Made by a program: the position numbers and the translations under genes
DNA from: Shewanella jiangmenensis
Lineage (GTDB): Bacteria > Pseudomonadota > Gammaproteobacteria > Enterobacterales > Shewanellaceae
DNA length: 64,000 bases
Assembly: GCF_018596335.1 (NCBI RefSeq)
Contig: NZ_JAHEPS010000001.1
Span: 310,001-374,000, forward strand
Direction of reading: 5' to 3'
Shown: positions 1 to 9,667 of the stretch, one piece after another
Position numbering within the stretch: the first letter of the stretch is position 1
How the letters are laid out: each line of letters starts with the position of its first letter
Notes under the pieces: generated by a model
Told to the model about the DNA's origin: nothing
What the model saw: only the letters and a program-made list of their open reading frames with translations
Database searches by the model: none

Positions 1-373
1 GCTTTTACCCGAACACGCCGACTTTTATCCCCACATGATTTCTGAAGGGCAAAAGCAGCGGGTGGCGGTGGCGCGGGCACTGATGTTAAGCCCCAAGGTG
101 ATCATCGCTGACGAGGCCCTGACCGCCCTTGACCTGTCGGTGCGCTCGCAAATCCTTAACCTCCTGCTGCATCTGCAAAAGGAAATGGGGCTGTCGTATA
201 TCTTTGTGTCCCACAATTTAAGCCTGGTGCGCCACGTGAGCGATAAAATCATGGTGCTGCACAAGGGCAAATTGGTGGAAAAAGGCCCGGTGGCCGAGGT
301 GTTCGAAAACCCGCAGCACGAATACACCGCAAGGCTTATCGCCGAGCAGACCCGCCAGGGTCGCAAGCGCTGA
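1..373 (+). CDS. sapF: Peptide ABC transporter ATP-binding protein SapF, C-terminal part
   Basis: The gene is cut by the window edge; the reading frame is open from base 2. The visible 123 residues are the C-terminal half of an ABC ATPase of the oligopeptide/dipeptide class. The signature loop reads ISEGQKQR in place of the usual SGGQ, followed by a Walker B strand ending IIADEALTALD and an H-loop histidine in FVSHNLSLV. The end HEYTARLIAEQ is typical of peptide importers. The signature variant and the ADEAL motif resemble E. coli SapF (from memory of that family). The protein would sit on the cytoplasmic face and power uptake of peptides, including antimicrobial ones. The next gene, fabV, starts 96 bases downstream. 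DppF or OppF paralogues are the alternative; the start and Walker A are outside the window. Confidence 0.85.
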   Translation, partial: LLPEHADFYPHMISEGQKQRVAVARALMLSPKVIIADEALTALDLSVRSQILNLLLHLQKEMGLSYIFVSHNLSLVRHVSDKIMVLHKGKLVEKGPVAEVFENPQHEYTARLIAEQTRQGRKR

Positions 374-469
374 ACTCATCCAACCACCGGGGTGAAACGT
401 AAAAAAGGAGCTGCCTTCGGTGGCTCAAGTCATTATTCTATTGCCAGTGTTGACTGAAGAAGCATAAAC

Positions 470-1672
470 ATGATTATCAAACCAAAAATCCGTGGCTTTA
501 TTTGTACCACCACTCATCCGGTCGGCTGTGAAGCCAATGTGCTTGAGCAAATCAATCTGACCAAGGCCCGTGGCCCTATCGCCAATGGCCCCAAGCGGGT
601 GCTGGTGGTTGGCTCCTCCAGTGGCTATGGCCTGTCTTCCCGTATTGCTGCGGCCTTTGGCAGCGGCGCAGCGACCATCGGCGTGTTCTTTGAAAAGCCG
701 GGCACCGACAGCAAGCCGGGCACTGCCGGCTGGTATAACACCGCCGCCTTTGACAAATTTGCCAAGGCCGAAGGCCTGTACAGCAAGAGCATCAACGGCG
801 ATGCCTTCAGCCATGAAGCCAAAGCCAAGGTGATTGAGCTGATTAAAGCCGATCTGGGTCAAATCGACATGGTGGTGTACTCGCTGGCCTCGCCGGTGCG
901 TAAACTGCCTGACAGCGGCGAGCTGGTGCGCTCATCTCTTAAGCCTATCGGTCAGCCATACAGCTCGACCGCGGTAGACACCAACAAAGACACCATCATC
1001 GAAGCCAGTGTTGAGCCCGCCACCGAGCAGGAAATTGCCGACACTGTTACCGTGATGGGCGGTCAGGATTGGGAATTGTGGATCAACGCGCTGAATGATG
1101 CCGGTGTACTGGCTGATGGCTGCAAAACTGTCGCTTACTCTTACATTGGTACCGAGCTGACCTGGCCTATTTACTGGCACGGTGCCCTTGGCAAGGCCAA
1201 AATGGACCTTGACCGCGCCGCCCACGCACTGAACGACAAGCTGGCAGCCAAAGGCGGCAGCGCCAACGTAGCTGTGCTGAAAAGCGTTGTAACCCAGGCT
1301 TCTTCTGCCATTCCTGTGATGCCACTGTACATCGCCATGGTATTCAAGAAGATGCGTGCCGAAGGCCTGCACGAAGGCTGTATGGAGCAGATCCTGCGCA
1401 TGTTCTCTGAGCGCCTGTACAAGGCCGATGGCAGCGCCGCTGAGGTGGATGAAGATAACCGCCTGCGTCTGGACGACTGGGAGCTGCGTGATGACATTCA
1501 GCAGCATTGCCGCGACCTGTGGCCACAAATCACCACGGAAAACCTGTCTGAGCTGACCGACTACCTCGAGTACAAGGCCGAGTTCATCAAGCTGTTTGGT
1601 TTCGGTATCGACGGCATCGACTACGACGCCGACGTCAATCCGGAAGTCAATTTCGACGTGATTGAGCTGTAA
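470..1672 (+). CDS. fabV: Trans-2-enoyl-ACP/CoA reductase FabV
   Basis: A 400-residue NADH-dependent enoyl reductase that completes each elongation cycle of fatty acid synthesis by reducing the trans-2 double bond. It is the triclosan-tolerant isozyme that can replace FabI. The N-terminus ([17 protein letters not shown]) and the early glycine-rich [11 protein letters not shown] nucleotide-binding loop are diagnostic. The active-site pair spaced Tyr-x8-Lys is visible as Y235 and K244 in [10 protein letters not shown]. Length matches the family (about 397-400). It lies alone after sapF and ends just before a strong terminator. A distant match to short-chain dehydrogenases alone would not give the long Tyr-x8-Lys spacing, so FabV is secure. 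Confidence 0.96.
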   Translation: MIIKPKIRGFICTTTHPVGCEANVLEQINLTKARGPIANGPKRVLVVGSSSGYGLSSRIAAAFGSGAATIGVFFEKPGTDSKPGTAGWYNTAAFDKFAKAEGLYSKSINGDAFSHEAKAKVIELIKADLGQIDMVVYSLASPVRKLPDSGELVRSSLKPIGQPYSSTAVDTNKDTIIEASVEPATEQEIADTVTVMGGQDWELWINALNDAGVLADGCKTVAYSYIGTELTWPIYWHGALGKAKMDLDRAAHALNDKLAAKGGSANVAVLKSVVTQASSAIPVMPLYIAMVFKKMRAEGLHEGCMEQILRMFSERLYKADGSAAEVDEDNRLRLDDWELRDDIQQHCRDLWPQITTENLSELTDYLEYKAEFIKLFGFGIDGIDYDADVNPEVNFDVIEL

Positions 1673-1685
1673 GCCAAAACACCTG

Positions 1686-1712
1686 AAAAACGCCGCACTG
1701 CGGCGTTTTTTT
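1686..1712 (+). terminator. Rho-independent terminator after fabV
   Basis: GC-rich inverted repeat CGCCGCACTGCGGCG flanked by A and T runs, 14 bases after the fabV stop. It separates fabV from ung. Confidence 0.9.
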
Positions 1713-1785
1713 ATGCCTGAAAATCAGCATAATGGGTGTGGAAAACGATAGCAGGAACTTACTGCAGAAGGTCAAAGGAGTCAGC

Positions 1786-2442
1786 GTGGATTGGCAGCAA
1801 CTGCTCGGAGGCGAAAAGCGCGCGCCTTACTTTAACGATACCCTGCGCTATGTGGATGAGCGGATCCGCGCAGGTGTTACCCTGTATCCGCCCAAGGCCG
1901 ATATCTTCAATGCCTTTCGTTACACGGCGTTTGATAACATCAAGGTGGTTATCCTCGGGCAAGACCCATACCACGGCCCAAACCAGGCCCATGGTCTGTG
2001 CTTTTCAGTGCTGCCGCCCTGCCCGCCTCCGCCGTCGCTGCAAAACATCTTTATTGAGCTGTCAAACTCAATCCCAGGCTTTGTCGTGCCTGCCCATGGC
2101 GACTTAAGTGCCTGGGCCCATCAGGGGGTGCTACTGCTTAACACAGTGCTTACCGTTGAGCGCGGCCAGGCCCACTCCCATGCCCATCTTGGCTGGGAGC
2201 GCTTTACCGATGCGGTAATCACCGGCATTAGCCACCATCGCGAGAGTGTGGTGTTTATGCTTTGGGGCAGCCATGCCGGTAAAAAGGCGGCGCTGATTGA
2301 TGCATCCAGGCATCTTATCCTCAAAGCGCCTCATCCATCGCCACTGTCGGCCCAGCGCGGCTTTTTCGGCTGCGGCCACTTTGCCATCGCCAATGAGCAT
2401 CTGCTTCGCAAAGGCCACACTCCCATCGACTGGCGGTTGTAG
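1786..2442 (+). CDS. ung: Uracil-DNA glycosylase, family 1
   Basis: Removes uracil from DNA as the first step of base excision repair. The water-activating motif [13 protein letters not shown] and the C-terminal HPSPLS loop that holds uracil are intact, as is the LLLNTVLTV strand. I place the start at GTG 1786 (218 residues). It has a textbook AAAGGAG five bases upstream, and residues from DWQQLL onward align with the N-terminus of E. coli Ung. The longer in-frame start at 1732 adds 18 residues with no homology and lacks a good ribosome site. With the GTG start the catalytic Asp is residue 60. It converges on ppiD and shares a bidirectional terminator with it. Confidence 0.96.
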   Translation: MDWQQLLGGEKRAPYFNDTLRYVDERIRAGVTLYPPKADIFNAFRYTAFDNIKVVILGQDPYHGPNQAHGLCFSVLPPCPPPPSLQNIFIELSNSIPGFVVPAHGDLSAWAHQGVLLLNTVLTVERGQAHSHAHLGWERFTDAVITGISHHRESVVFMLWGSHAGKKAALIDASRHLILKAPHPSPLSAQRGFFGCGHFAIANEHLLRKGHTPIDWRL

Positions 2443-2502
2443 CGCGTTTCGGTCCCCGCCCCCCCTATAAAACTCGGGCGTATAACCCGCCCGGCAGGCA
2501 CA

Positions 2503-2529
2503 AAAAAGCCAGCACTGAGGCTGGCTTTT
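2503..2529. terminator. Bidirectional terminator between ung and ppiD
   Basis: AAAAGCCAGC-ACTGAG-GCTGGCTTTT is a symmetric hairpin with A and T tracts, usable from either side of the convergent pair. Confidence 0.85.
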
Positions 2530-2547
2530 AAAACTGGAATTGATGTA

Positions 2548-4395
2548 TTACTCGGCGCCGTAGGTCACTTCGGCTTTGGCCTTGAGTGACTCAATCACAC
2601 CGCGATAGGTGTTCTCGGTGTACTGACCTGACAAACGCTGTGCCAGCGCTTCAACGAGGGCATCTTCCACCTTCTCAGCGGCGTTTACCTTGTCCAGCAC
2701 TACCACGGCATAGCCTGCGGCCATGCTGACGCTATCTGCGCCGCCAACAGCGAGCTGGAAGGCCTTGTTGACGATGGACGGGTCAAGCTCACGGTCAAAA
2801 CGGGCAACCTTGGCTTTGGCAGTCAGATCAATCGCTTCACCGGCTTTGAACTTAGCCAGCAGCTCATCGGCCTGTTTCTTGGCCGCTTCGTTGGCTTTGT
2901 CCTGAGTCAGACGGGTCACGATACCGGCTTTCACCTCTGCAAACGGCAGGGTACCCGCCAGCTTGTGCTCCTTCATGCGCACCACAGCCACGTTGTTGTC
3001 ACCAAGATCAATCACATCGCTGTTCATGCCGCTTTGCAGCACTTGCTCAGAAAACGCCGCCTTGATAAGGGCTGGGTTACTGATTTCAGCCGGTGGCAGT
3101 TCGCGGGCAAACAGCGCGGTGGTTTTGAGCTCAAGACCGGTAGCTTTAGCCGCTTCAACAAGACTGTCGGGCACTTCGTAGCTGGTATCGGCCAGCTTTT
3201 GCTGCAGGCTGTAGAACTTGTCCAGCGCTTCTTTATCTTTCAGCTGCGCGAGGATGCGGTCTTTCACGTCGGCAAATGCGGCCTGCTCGCCGCCTTGCTG
3301 ATCAAGCAGCTTGATGATGTGGAAGCCATACTCACTCTTCACCGGCGCAGAATAAGCGCCTTTTTCCAGCGCAAACAGCGCGCCGTCGAACGCAGGATCC
3401 ATCACGCCCTGCTCGAACCAATCCAGCTGGCCGCCCTGCTCACCACTGAAGGTGTCTTCAGAGTCAGTCTTGGCGACTTCAGCGAAATCAGCGCCGCCCT
3501 GCAGCTTGGCATAGATGGCATCGATTTTGGCTTTGGCAGCGGCTTCATCTTCACCCAGATTGACCAGAATATGACCGGCCAGACGTTTTTCCGGAGTCTT
3601 GTACTGGTTCATGTGCTCGTCGTAGTAGGTTTTAGCCTGCTCTTCAGTCACATTGACGGCATCTGCCAGAGTCTTGGCAGACAGCATCAGGTATTCAAGG
3701 CTCACCTGCTCAGGATTGATAAACTGATCCGGATTGGCGTCGTAAAAGCTCTTGGCTTCCTCGTCAGTCACGCTCACACCGGCTTCAAACGGCTGTGAAG
3801 TCACCACAACGTAGCGCAGATCGCGGGTCTGGCCCTGCAGCTCAGCAATTGCCTTACTTTCTGACGGCAGTACAAATTCACTGCCAACCAGGGCGTTAAT
3901 CAGCTGACGACGGGTCATGTCAACGCGCATCATGTCGCGGAAGCTGTTGGTCTGGTAACCCAGCTGACGCAGAATCGCCTGATAACGCTCGTTATCGAAT
4001 TTACCTTCAGTTTGGAATGCAGGCTCTTCGAGAATGGCTTGCTTGATTTGCTCGTCAGACACGCGCAGACCCAGCTCAGTGGCAGTTTGATCCAGCAGTT
4101 TGTCCGCCACCAGACGCTCAAGCACGCCCTGTTTGATGGAACGCAGGTAGTTATCATCTGCTGCCAGAGTTTCGAACATGTCGCCCAACTGCTGCTCCAT
4201 GCGCGCCTTTTCATTTTGATAGGCCTGCTCCAGCGCTGACTCGGGGATAACCTCGCCATTGACTGTCGCTGCCGGTGTTTCGGTGGAAGAGCCCAGATAG
4301 CTGCTCACACCGGTAAAGGCAAAGGAAAGTATCACCAGCACCAGGATGCTCTTGGCAATGGTACCCTGGGAACCTTCACGGATCTTTTCTAACAT
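2548..4395 (-). CDS. ppiD: Periplasmic peptidyl-prolyl isomerase/chaperone PpiD
   Basis: A 615-residue SurA-like folding factor anchored in the inner membrane near the Sec translocon, where it meets newly exported proteins. The N-terminus MLEKIREGSQGTIAKSILV is followed by one transmembrane segment (about residues 16-34), then a SurA_N-like helical region. A parvulin domain (about 265-365) contains AGHILVNLGEDE, GGQLDWFEQGVM and SEYGFHIIKL, and a second degenerate isomerase-like region follows. Length fits E. coli PpiD (623). As in enterobacteria it lies directly downstream of hupB and lon, but two terminator-like hairpins separate it from hupB, so it probably has its own promoter. Confidence 0.95.
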   Translation of the reverse strand: MLEKIREGSQGTIAKSILVLVILSFAFTGVSSYLGSSTETPAATVNGEVIPESALEQAYQNEKARMEQQLGDMFETLAADDNYLRSIKQGVLERLVADKLLDQTATELGLRVSDEQIKQAILEEPAFQTEGKFDNERYQAILRQLGYQTNSFRDMMRVDMTRRQLINALVGSEFVLPSESKAIAELQGQTRDLRYVVVTSQPFEAGVSVTDEEAKSFYDANPDQFINPEQVSLEYLMLSAKTLADAVNVTEEQAKTYYDEHMNQYKTPEKRLAGHILVNLGEDEAAAKAKIDAIYAKLQGGADFAEVAKTDSEDTFSGEQGGQLDWFEQGVMDPAFDGALFALEKGAYSAPVKSEYGFHIIKLLDQQGGEQAAFADVKDRILAQLKDKEALDKFYSLQQKLADTSYEVPDSLVEAAKATGLELKTTALFARELPPAEISNPALIKAAFSEQVLQSGMNSDVIDLGDNNVAVVRMKEHKLAGTLPFAEVKAGIVTRLTQDKANEAAKKQADELLAKFKAGEAIDLTAKAKVARFDRELDPSIVNKAFQLAVGGADSVSMAAGYAVVVLDKVNAAEKVEDALVEALAQRLSGQYTENTYRGVIESLKAKAEVTYGAE

Positions 4396-4428
4396 CAGAT
4401 GTCCCGCTTGTTACTCTTGTGATTGAAA

Positions 4429-4461
4429 TAAAAAAGCGCATCACAGTGTGGATGCGCCTTT
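4429..4461 (-). terminator. Hairpin with T tract just upstream of ppiD
   Basis: On the minus strand GCGCATCC-ACAC-TGTGATGCGC is followed by TTTTTT. It ends about 35 bases before the ppiD start, so it would stop hupB read-through or act as an attenuator for ppiD. Confidence 0.65.
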
Positions 4462-4537
4462 ATGTAACTTTTCAGGAATGACCTTGAATGCTTCGTCACT
4501 CCGGACCAGGGTATCAACACCAAGGTCCTTCAATTCG

Positions 4538-4563
4538 TAAAAAGCACTGCTTTGGCAGTGCTT
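4538..4563 (-). terminator. Rho-independent terminator after hupB
   Basis: On the minus strand AAGCACTGC-CAAA-GCAGTGCTT runs into TTTTT, about 30 bases past the hupB stop. Confidence 0.85.
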
Positions 4564-4591
4564 GAAGAACGAAAGCCTACAAAGGCGAGTC

Positions 4592-4864
4592 TTAGTTGAC
4601 TGCGTCTTTCAGTGCTTTACCAGCTTTGAATGCTGGGATCTTGGCAGCTGGGATTTTGATCTCTTTGCCGGACTGTGGGTTACGGCCAGTACGCTCGGCA
4701 CGCTCACGAACTTCAAAAGTACCAAAACCAACCAGGGAAATTTTACCGCCATCCTTCAGACCTTCGGTCACAGCAGCGATGAAAGAGTCCAGTGCGCGGC
4801 CGGCAGCAGCCTTGGAAATGTCAGCACCGGAAGCAATTTTCTCGATCAGTTCAGATTTATTCAT
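4592..4864 (-). CDS. hupB: DNA-binding protein HU-beta
   Basis: A 90-residue nucleoid protein that bends DNA as a dimer. The start [11 protein letters not shown], the [18 protein letters not shown] hinge into the DNA-binding arm and the C-terminal [12 protein letters not shown] are classic HU. I start at ATG 4864, preceded by AAGGGG; the reading frame runs 11 residues further upstream but those are not conserved. It lies between lon and ppiD in the order seen in E. coli. A near-consensus sigma-70 promoter sits 67 bases upstream of the start. Confidence 0.97.
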   Translation of the reverse strand: MNKSELIEKIASGADISKAAAGRALDSFIAAVTEGLKDGGKISLVGFGTFEVRERAERTGRNPQSGKEIKIPAAKIPAFKAGKALKDAVN

Positions 4865-4930
4865 GTCATCCCCTTGAATGTAGTTTTTGCGCCGCAACCA
4901 AATCCTTCTCTAGAGCGGTCTGCGGAGGCT

Positions 4931-4959
4931 TTTATAACAAGCTTGAAACTAAAGTTCAA
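4931..4959 (-). promoter_or_regulatory. Sigma-70 promoter of hupB
   Basis: On the minus strand TTGAAC, a 17-base spacer, then TATAAA: near-consensus boxes with ideal spacing, about 67 bases before the hupB ATG. Confidence 0.75.
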
Positions 4960-5061
4960 GCATCTAAGAAAAACCAAAGAATTAAAGTCGGATACAGCTC
5001 AAAGCCAGTCCTGCCAAGGGATTGGAGTGACTGGCTCTCCACGGAACTTAGGCTACCACAG

Positions 5062-5090
5062 CTAAGGGGTTTGTTAAGCCCCTTTTTTCA
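5062..5090. terminator. Possible terminator downstream of lon
   Basis: Hairpin AAGGGG-N9-CCCCTT. The T run follows it on the plus strand, whereas lon is transcribed on the minus strand, where only TTAG follows. It may still end lon transcripts weakly or be an mRNA 3' stabiliser. Confidence 0.4.
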
Positions 5091-5121
5091 CTTTTTTAAG
5101 CCTGTAGCGCACTTTTTTGCC

Positions 5122-7479
5122 TTATCCGACGTTTTTGACCACTTCGAAACCCTCAACCGGGCGCTCGAGCGCCAGTTTCAGGACTTCATCCACCCAGCGA
5201 ACCGGATGAATTTGCAGGTCTGCCACGACGTTAGCAGGAATTTCCTCAAGGTCGCGCTCGTTCTCTTTCGGGATGAGCACATGCTTGATACCGCCACGAT
5301 GGGCCGCGAGCAGCTTTTCCTTAAGGCCACCGATTGGCAGCACTTCGCCGCGCAGGGTGATTTCGCCTGTCATGGCCACATCGGCGCGTACCGGGTTGCC
5401 GGTGAGGCTCGATACCAGTGCGGTGCACATGGCGCAGCCTGCGGATGGGCCATCCTTGGGGGTGGCGCCTTCCGGAACGTGTACGTGGATATCACGCTTC
5501 TCGTAGAAGTCTGGGTTAATACCAAGCTGCTCGGCGCGGGCACGCACCACAGTCATGGCCGCCTGAATCGACTCCTGCATCACATCACCGAGCGAACCTG
5601 TGTAGGTCAGCTTGCCTTTACCCGGTACAGAAGTCGCTTCGATGGTGAGTAGATCGCCGCCCACCTGAGTCCAGGCAAGACCTGTTACCTGGCCAACCTG
5701 ATTGTTTGACTCGGCCTTGCCGTAATCATGGCGCTGCACGCCAAGGAACGACTTGAGGTTGTCGCCGGTCACATCCACATGCTTGATTTTCTTATCCAGC
5801 AGGATTTGCTTGACCACTTTACGGCAAATCTTCGACAGCTCGCGCTCAAGAGCACGCACACCGGCTTCGCGGGTGTAGTAACGGATAATGCCCAAAATGG
5901 CGCCATCATCGACGCTGATTTCGCTGGGCTTCAGGCCGTTACGCTCAACCTGCTTGGGCAGCAGGTGCTGCTTGGCGATATTAAGCTTTTCATCTTCGGT
6001 GTAACCGGACAGACGAATGACTTCCATACGGTCCAAAAGCGGGCCTGGAATATCCATCGAGTTACTGGTGGCCACGAACATCACATCAGACAGGTCGTAA
6101 TCGACCTCAAGATAGTGATCGTTAAAGGTGGCGTTCTGCTCCGGGTCCAGTACTTCCAGCAGCGCTGACGCCGGGTCACCGCGCATATCCGAGCTCATCT
6201 TGTCGATTTCGTCGAGCAGGAACAGCGGGTTTTTCACGCCCACTTTGGCCATTTTCTGGATGATTTTTCCGGGCATAGAGCCGATATAAGTACGGCGGTG
6301 ACCACGGATTTCGGCTTCATCACGCACGCCACCAAGGGCCACACGCACATAGTTACGACCGGTTGCCTTGGCGATGGACTGACCCAGCGAGGTTTTACCC
6401 ACGCCCGGTGGGCCAACCAAACACAGAATTGGGCCTTTAAGCTGCTTAACCCGGGTCTGCACCGCCAAATACTCGAGGATCCGCTCTTTGACCTTTTCAA
6501 GGCCATAGTGGTCGGCATCCAGCACCTTTTCTGCCTTGGACAGATCGCGCTTGATTTTGGAGCGCTCAAACCAGGGCACAGCCGTCATCCAGTCAACGTA
6601 AGAGCGCACAACTGTGGCCTCTGCCGACATGGGCGACATCATTCTGAGTTTATTCAGCTCTGCCTGAGCCTTTTCTTTGGCTTCAGGCGGCATTTTGGCC
6701 TCTTCAATCTTGCGATTGAGGGTTTCAAATTCGTCATGGCCTTCGTCCAGATCGCCAAGCTCTTTCTGAATCGCTTTCATTTGCTCATTCAGATAGTACT
6801 CGCGCTGGCTCTTCTCCATTTGCTTCTTCACGCGGGAGCGAATGCGCTTCTCCACCTGCAGCAAATCGATTTCGGCTTCCATCATCGCCATCAGATACTC
6901 GAGGCGCTCACCGACGTTAACCATCTCCAGCACCGACTGCTTGTCTTCAAGTTTAAGCGGCATATGGGCCGCCATGGTGTCGGCCAGACGCGCCGCTTCG
7001 TCGATGCCGGACATGGAGGTCAGCACTTCAGGCGGAATTTTCTTGTTGAGCTTGATATAGCCTTCAAACTGGGAAATGGCGCTGCGAACCAGCACTTCTT
7101 CCTCTTTTTCAGGCATAGGTGCAGAGGGCAGCTCTTCGATGCGTGCAACGAAAAACGGCTCTTCTTTGGTGTAACGGGCGATACGGGCACGGCGGCCGCC
7201 TTCGACCAGCACTTTAACTGTGCCGTCAGGCAGCTTAAGCAGCTGCAGAATGGACGCTATGGTGCCCACTTCAAAGATGTCGTCGGCTGCAGGCTCGTCG
7301 AGGTCGGCATCACGCTGGGCAACCAGCATGATCTGCTTGTCCTGGGCCATGGCGGTTTCCAGGCAGCGGATAGACTTTTCACGACCCACAAATAACGGAA
7401 TGACCATATGGGGGTAAACCACCACGTCTCTCAGTGGCAGTACCGGCAATTCGAAATGCGCTTCACGCTCTTGGGACAT
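5122..7479 (-). CDS. lon: ATP-dependent protease Lon
   Basis: A 785-residue cytoplasmic AAA+ serine protease, the main degrader of misfolded and many regulatory proteins. The N-terminal LON substrate domain (about residues 10-205) begins [17 protein letters not shown]. The AAA+ module has Walker [10 protein letters not shown] and Walker [10 protein letters not shown]. The C-terminal protease domain has the catalytic serine in DGPSAG at position 679, the same number as in E. coli, with the partner lysine in the [14 protein letters not shown] region. Length equals the family norm (784). It has its own heat-shock-type promoter and is separated from clpX by a terminator. Confidence 0.98.
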   Translation of the reverse strand: MSQEREAHFELPVLPLRDVVVYPHMVIPLFVGREKSIRCLETAMAQDKQIMLVAQRDADLDEPAADDIFEVGTIASILQLLKLPDGTVKVLVEGGRRARIARYTKEEPFFVARIEELPSAPMPEKEEEVLVRSAISQFEGYIKLNKKIPPEVLTSMSGIDEAARLADTMAAHMPLKLEDKQSVLEMVNVGERLEYLMAMMEAEIDLLQVEKRIRSRVKKQMEKSQREYYLNEQMKAIQKELGDLDEGHDEFETLNRKIEEAKMPPEAKEKAQAELNKLRMMSPMSAEATVVRSYVDWMTAVPWFERSKIKRDLSKAEKVLDADHYGLEKVKERILEYLAVQTRVKQLKGPILCLVGPPGVGKTSLGQSIAKATGRNYVRVALGGVRDEAEIRGHRRTYIGSMPGKIIQKMAKVGVKNPLFLLDEIDKMSSDMRGDPASALLEVLDPEQNATFNDHYLEVDYDLSDVMFVATSNSMDIPGPLLDRMEVIRLSGYTEDEKLNIAKQHLLPKQVERNGLKPSEISVDDGAILGIIRYYTREAGVRALERELSKICRKVVKQILLDKKIKHVDVTGDNLKSFLGVQRHDYGKAESNNQVGQVTGLAWTQVGGDLLTIEATSVPGKGKLTYTGSLGDVMQESIQAAMTVVRARAEQLGINPDFYEKRDIHVHVPEGATPKDGPSAGCAMCTALVSSLTGNPVRADVAMTGEITLRGEVLPIGGLKEKLLAAHRGGIKHVLIPKENERDLEEIPANVVADLQIHPVRWVDEVLKLALERPVEGFEVVKNVG

Positions 7480-7514
7480 AACTCGATTCCGTTTCAGATA
7501 GGTGATATCCGAGT

Positions 7515-7543
7515 ATATTGGGGCTGTTTTGGCCCTTTCAATG
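7515..7543 (-). promoter_or_regulatory. Sigma-32-type heat-shock promoter of lon
   Basis: On the minus strand ATTGAAA, 12-13 bases, then CCCCAATAT. This is close to the sigma-32 consensus CTTGAAA / CCCCATNT and lies about 36 bases upstream of the lon start. Heat-shock control of lon is established in E. coli; here it is inferred from the match. Confidence 0.75.
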
Positions 7544-7553
7544 GCTTAAATGT

Positions 7554-7580
7554 AAAAAAGGAGCCCAATCGGACTCCTTT
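7554..7580 (-). terminator. Terminator after clpX
   Basis: On the minus strand AAGGAGTCC-GATT-GGGCTCCTT (one G-T pair) followed by T residues, about 28 bases past the clpX stop. It isolates lon from clpPX read-through. Confidence 0.85.
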
Positions 7581-7607
7581 AGTATCTTCTTGAAAGCAAA
7601 TGACCAA

Positions 7608-8885
7608 TTATTGGTCGCCGCTGGCCGCCTGGGTTTCGGCTTGCTCGTAAATCAGGATAGGGGCAGATTCGCCTTTTACCACTGACTCGTCGACCACGGC
7701 TTTGCTGACGCCGTCCATGGATGGCAGGTCATACATGGTATCGAGCAGAATGCCTTCAACGATAGAGCGCAGACCACGGGCACCGGTCTTACGGGTCATG
7801 GCTTTGCGGGCGATGGCTTTAAGCGCATCTTCACGGAACTCAAGCTCTACACCTTCCATCTCGAACAGCGCTGCATATTGCTTGGTCAGCGCGTTCTTTG
7901 GCTCAGACAGAATTTGAATGAGCGCGTCTTCATCAAGCTCAGCCAGGGTAGCAACCACAGGCAGACGGCCGATGAATTCAGGAATAAGGCCGTATTTGAC
8001 CAAATCTTCCGGCTCAACCTGAGCGAGCATCTGAGTCACGGTTTCTTTTTCAGCCTTGCCCTTCACCTGCGCGCCAAAGCCAATGCCGCTGCCGGTGTGG
8101 GTACGCTGATCGATAACCTTCTCAAGACCGGCGAACGCGCCGCCGCAGATAAACAGGATCTTGGAGGTATCGACCTGCAAAAATTCCTGCTGCGGATGCT
8201 TACGGCCACCCTGAGGAGGCACCGCTGCCACAGTGCCTTCAATCAGCTTCAGCAGTGCCTGCTGCACGCCCTCGCCGCTCACATCGCGGGTGATGGACGG
8301 GTTATCGGACTTACGGCTGATTTTGTCGATTTCGTCGATGTAGACGATACCGCGCTGGGCCTTCTCAACATCGTAGTCGCACTTTTGCAGCAGCTTCTGA
8401 ATGATGTTTTCGACGTCCTCACCCACATAACCGGCTTCGGTCAGGGTGGTGGCATCAGCCATGGTAAAAGGCACATTGAGGAAGCGGGCCAGGGTTTCAG
8501 CCAGCAGGGTCTTACCGCTACCGGTAGGACCAATCAGCAGGATGTTACTCTTGCCAAGCTCAACCCCATCTTTTGGGCCGGCATTGCGCAGCCGCTTGTA
8601 GTGGTTGTACACCGCCACCGACAGCACTTTCTTGGCCTTTTCCTGACCAATAACGTAGTCGTCAAGGTGCGCACGCAGCTCGTGTGGCGTGGGCAGCTTG
8701 TCATGATCCCGCTTAGGCGAAATCTCTTTAATCTCTTCGCGGATAATGTCGTTGCACAGTTCAACGCATTCATCACACACGTACACAGAAGGTCCGGCGA
8801 TCAGCTTTCGCACTTCGTGCTGGCTCTTTCCGCAGAAAGAGCAATACAGCAGCTTGCCGCCATCACCGCTCTTGTTCTCGCCCAT
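7608..8885 (-). CDS. clpX: ClpX, ATPase subunit of the ClpXP protease
   Basis: A 425-residue AAA+ unfoldase that recognises tagged proteins and feeds them to ClpP. The N-terminal zinc domain shows CSFCGKS and CDECVELC (four cysteines). Walker A is GPTGSGKTL, Walker [10 protein letters not shown], and the IGF loop that docks on ClpP is visible as GSGIGFGAQ. Sensor motifs and the C-terminal small domain ([11 protein letters not shown]) are complete. It follows clpP with an 84-base gap and is probably co-transcribed with it; a terminator follows. Confidence 0.98.
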   Translation of the reverse strand: MGENKSGDGGKLLYCSFCGKSQHEVRKLIAGPSVYVCDECVELCNDIIREEIKEISPKRDHDKLPTPHELRAHLDDYVIGQEKAKKVLSVAVYNHYKRLRNAGPKDGVELGKSNILLIGPTGSGKTLLAETLARFLNVPFTMADATTLTEAGYVGEDVENIIQKLLQKCDYDVEKAQRGIVYIDEIDKISRKSDNPSITRDVSGEGVQQALLKLIEGTVAAVPPQGGRKHPQQEFLQVDTSKILFICGGAFAGLEKVIDQRTHTGSGIGFGAQVKGKAEKETVTQMLAQVEPEDLVKYGLIPEFIGRLPVVATLAELDEDALIQILSEPKNALTKQYAALFEMEGVELEFREDALKAIARKAMTRKTGARGLRSIVEGILLDTMYDLPSMDGVSKAVVDESVVKGESAPILIYEQAETQAASGDQ

Positions 8886-8969
8886 TACTTTACCTCGTTC
8901 GCGATGTCACCATCGCCTTTAACTCTCTCAACCCTGTCAATCTGAGCTTAGCCCAGAGGACGGCAAAAA

Positions 8970-9578
8970 TCAGCGGTTGGTCAGTACCGAATCGATAAGA
9001 CCATACTCCACTGCGGCAGTCGCGCTCATGAAGTTATCGCGATCGGTATCGCGCTCAATCACTTCCAGCGGTTGGCCGGTGTGATGTGCCAGCATCTGGT
9101 TGAGTTTGTGTTTAATCCCCAGGATTTCCTGCGCATGGATGGCGATATCCGATGCCTGTCCCTGGAAACCACCCAAAGGTTGATGGATCATCACCCGCGA
9201 ATTTGGCAGGCAGTGACGCATGCCCTTTTCACCACCGGCCAGCAAAAATGCGCCCATGCTGCAGGCCTGACCGATACACACGGTGCTGACCTTTGGCTTG
9301 ATAAACTGCATGGTATCGTAAATGGCCATACCTGCAGTGACGCTGCCACCCGGGGAGTTGATGTACAGATAAATCTCTTTATCAGGGTTTTCTGATTCCA
9401 GAAACAGCAGCTGCGCTACGATGAGGTTTGCCATGTGTTCTTCAACCTGGCCCACCAGGAAAATGACACGCTCTTTCAGCAAACGTGAATAGATATCGTA
9501 GGAGCGCTCTCCTTTGGCAGTCTGTTCCACCACCATAGGCACAAGCGCATTGAATACTGATTCCGGTGCGTAATGCAT
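8970..9578 (-). CDS. clpP: ClpP, proteolytic subunit of Clp proteases
   Basis: A 202-residue serine peptidase that forms the double-heptamer chamber working with ClpX or ClpA. Catalytic residues are visible: Ser107 in GQACSMGAF, His132 in VMIHQPLGG and Asp181 in RDTDRDNF. The N-terminus before VPMVVEQT is a short propeptide typical of self-processing ClpP. It lies between tig and clpX, the usual order. A hairpin terminator between tig and clpP suggests that clpP has its own promoter in the gap or receives only partial read-through. Confidence 0.98.
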   Translation of the reverse strand: MHYAPESVFNALVPMVVEQTAKGERSYDIYSRLLKERVIFLVGQVEEHMANLIVAQLLFLESENPDKEIYLYINSPGGSVTAGMAIYDTMQFIKPKVSTVCIGQACSMGAFLLAGGEKGMRHCLPNSRVMIHQPLGGFQGQASDIAIHAQEILGIKHKLNQMLAHHTGQPLEVIERDTDRDNFMSATAAVEYGLIDSVLTNR

Positions 9579-9596
9579 TTAACCCTTCCCTAAATA

Positions 9597-9634
9597 AAAA
9601 TGGCCCGCATGAGGAGCCTCATACGAGCCATTAT
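9597..9634 (-). terminator. Terminator after tig
   Basis: Long minus-strand hairpin: AATGGC...ATGAGG pairs with CCTCAT...GCCATT and runs into TTTTTA. It lies in the 89-base gap between tig and clpP. Confidence 0.8.
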
Positions 9635-9667
9635 AAATGGCTTAACGCCAATCAAGTCAAGCTGCGG

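Noticed and set aside
6298..7395. 365-codon plus-strand open frame opposite lon
   Set aside because: It lies fully antisense to an intact lon gene; its Phe/His/Gln/Leu-rich translation is what the reverse of a GC-rich coding frame yields, with no family motifs.
7878..8945. 355-codon plus-strand open frame opposite clpX
   Set aside because: Shadow of the complete clpX frame; no recognisable domain and no ribosome site.
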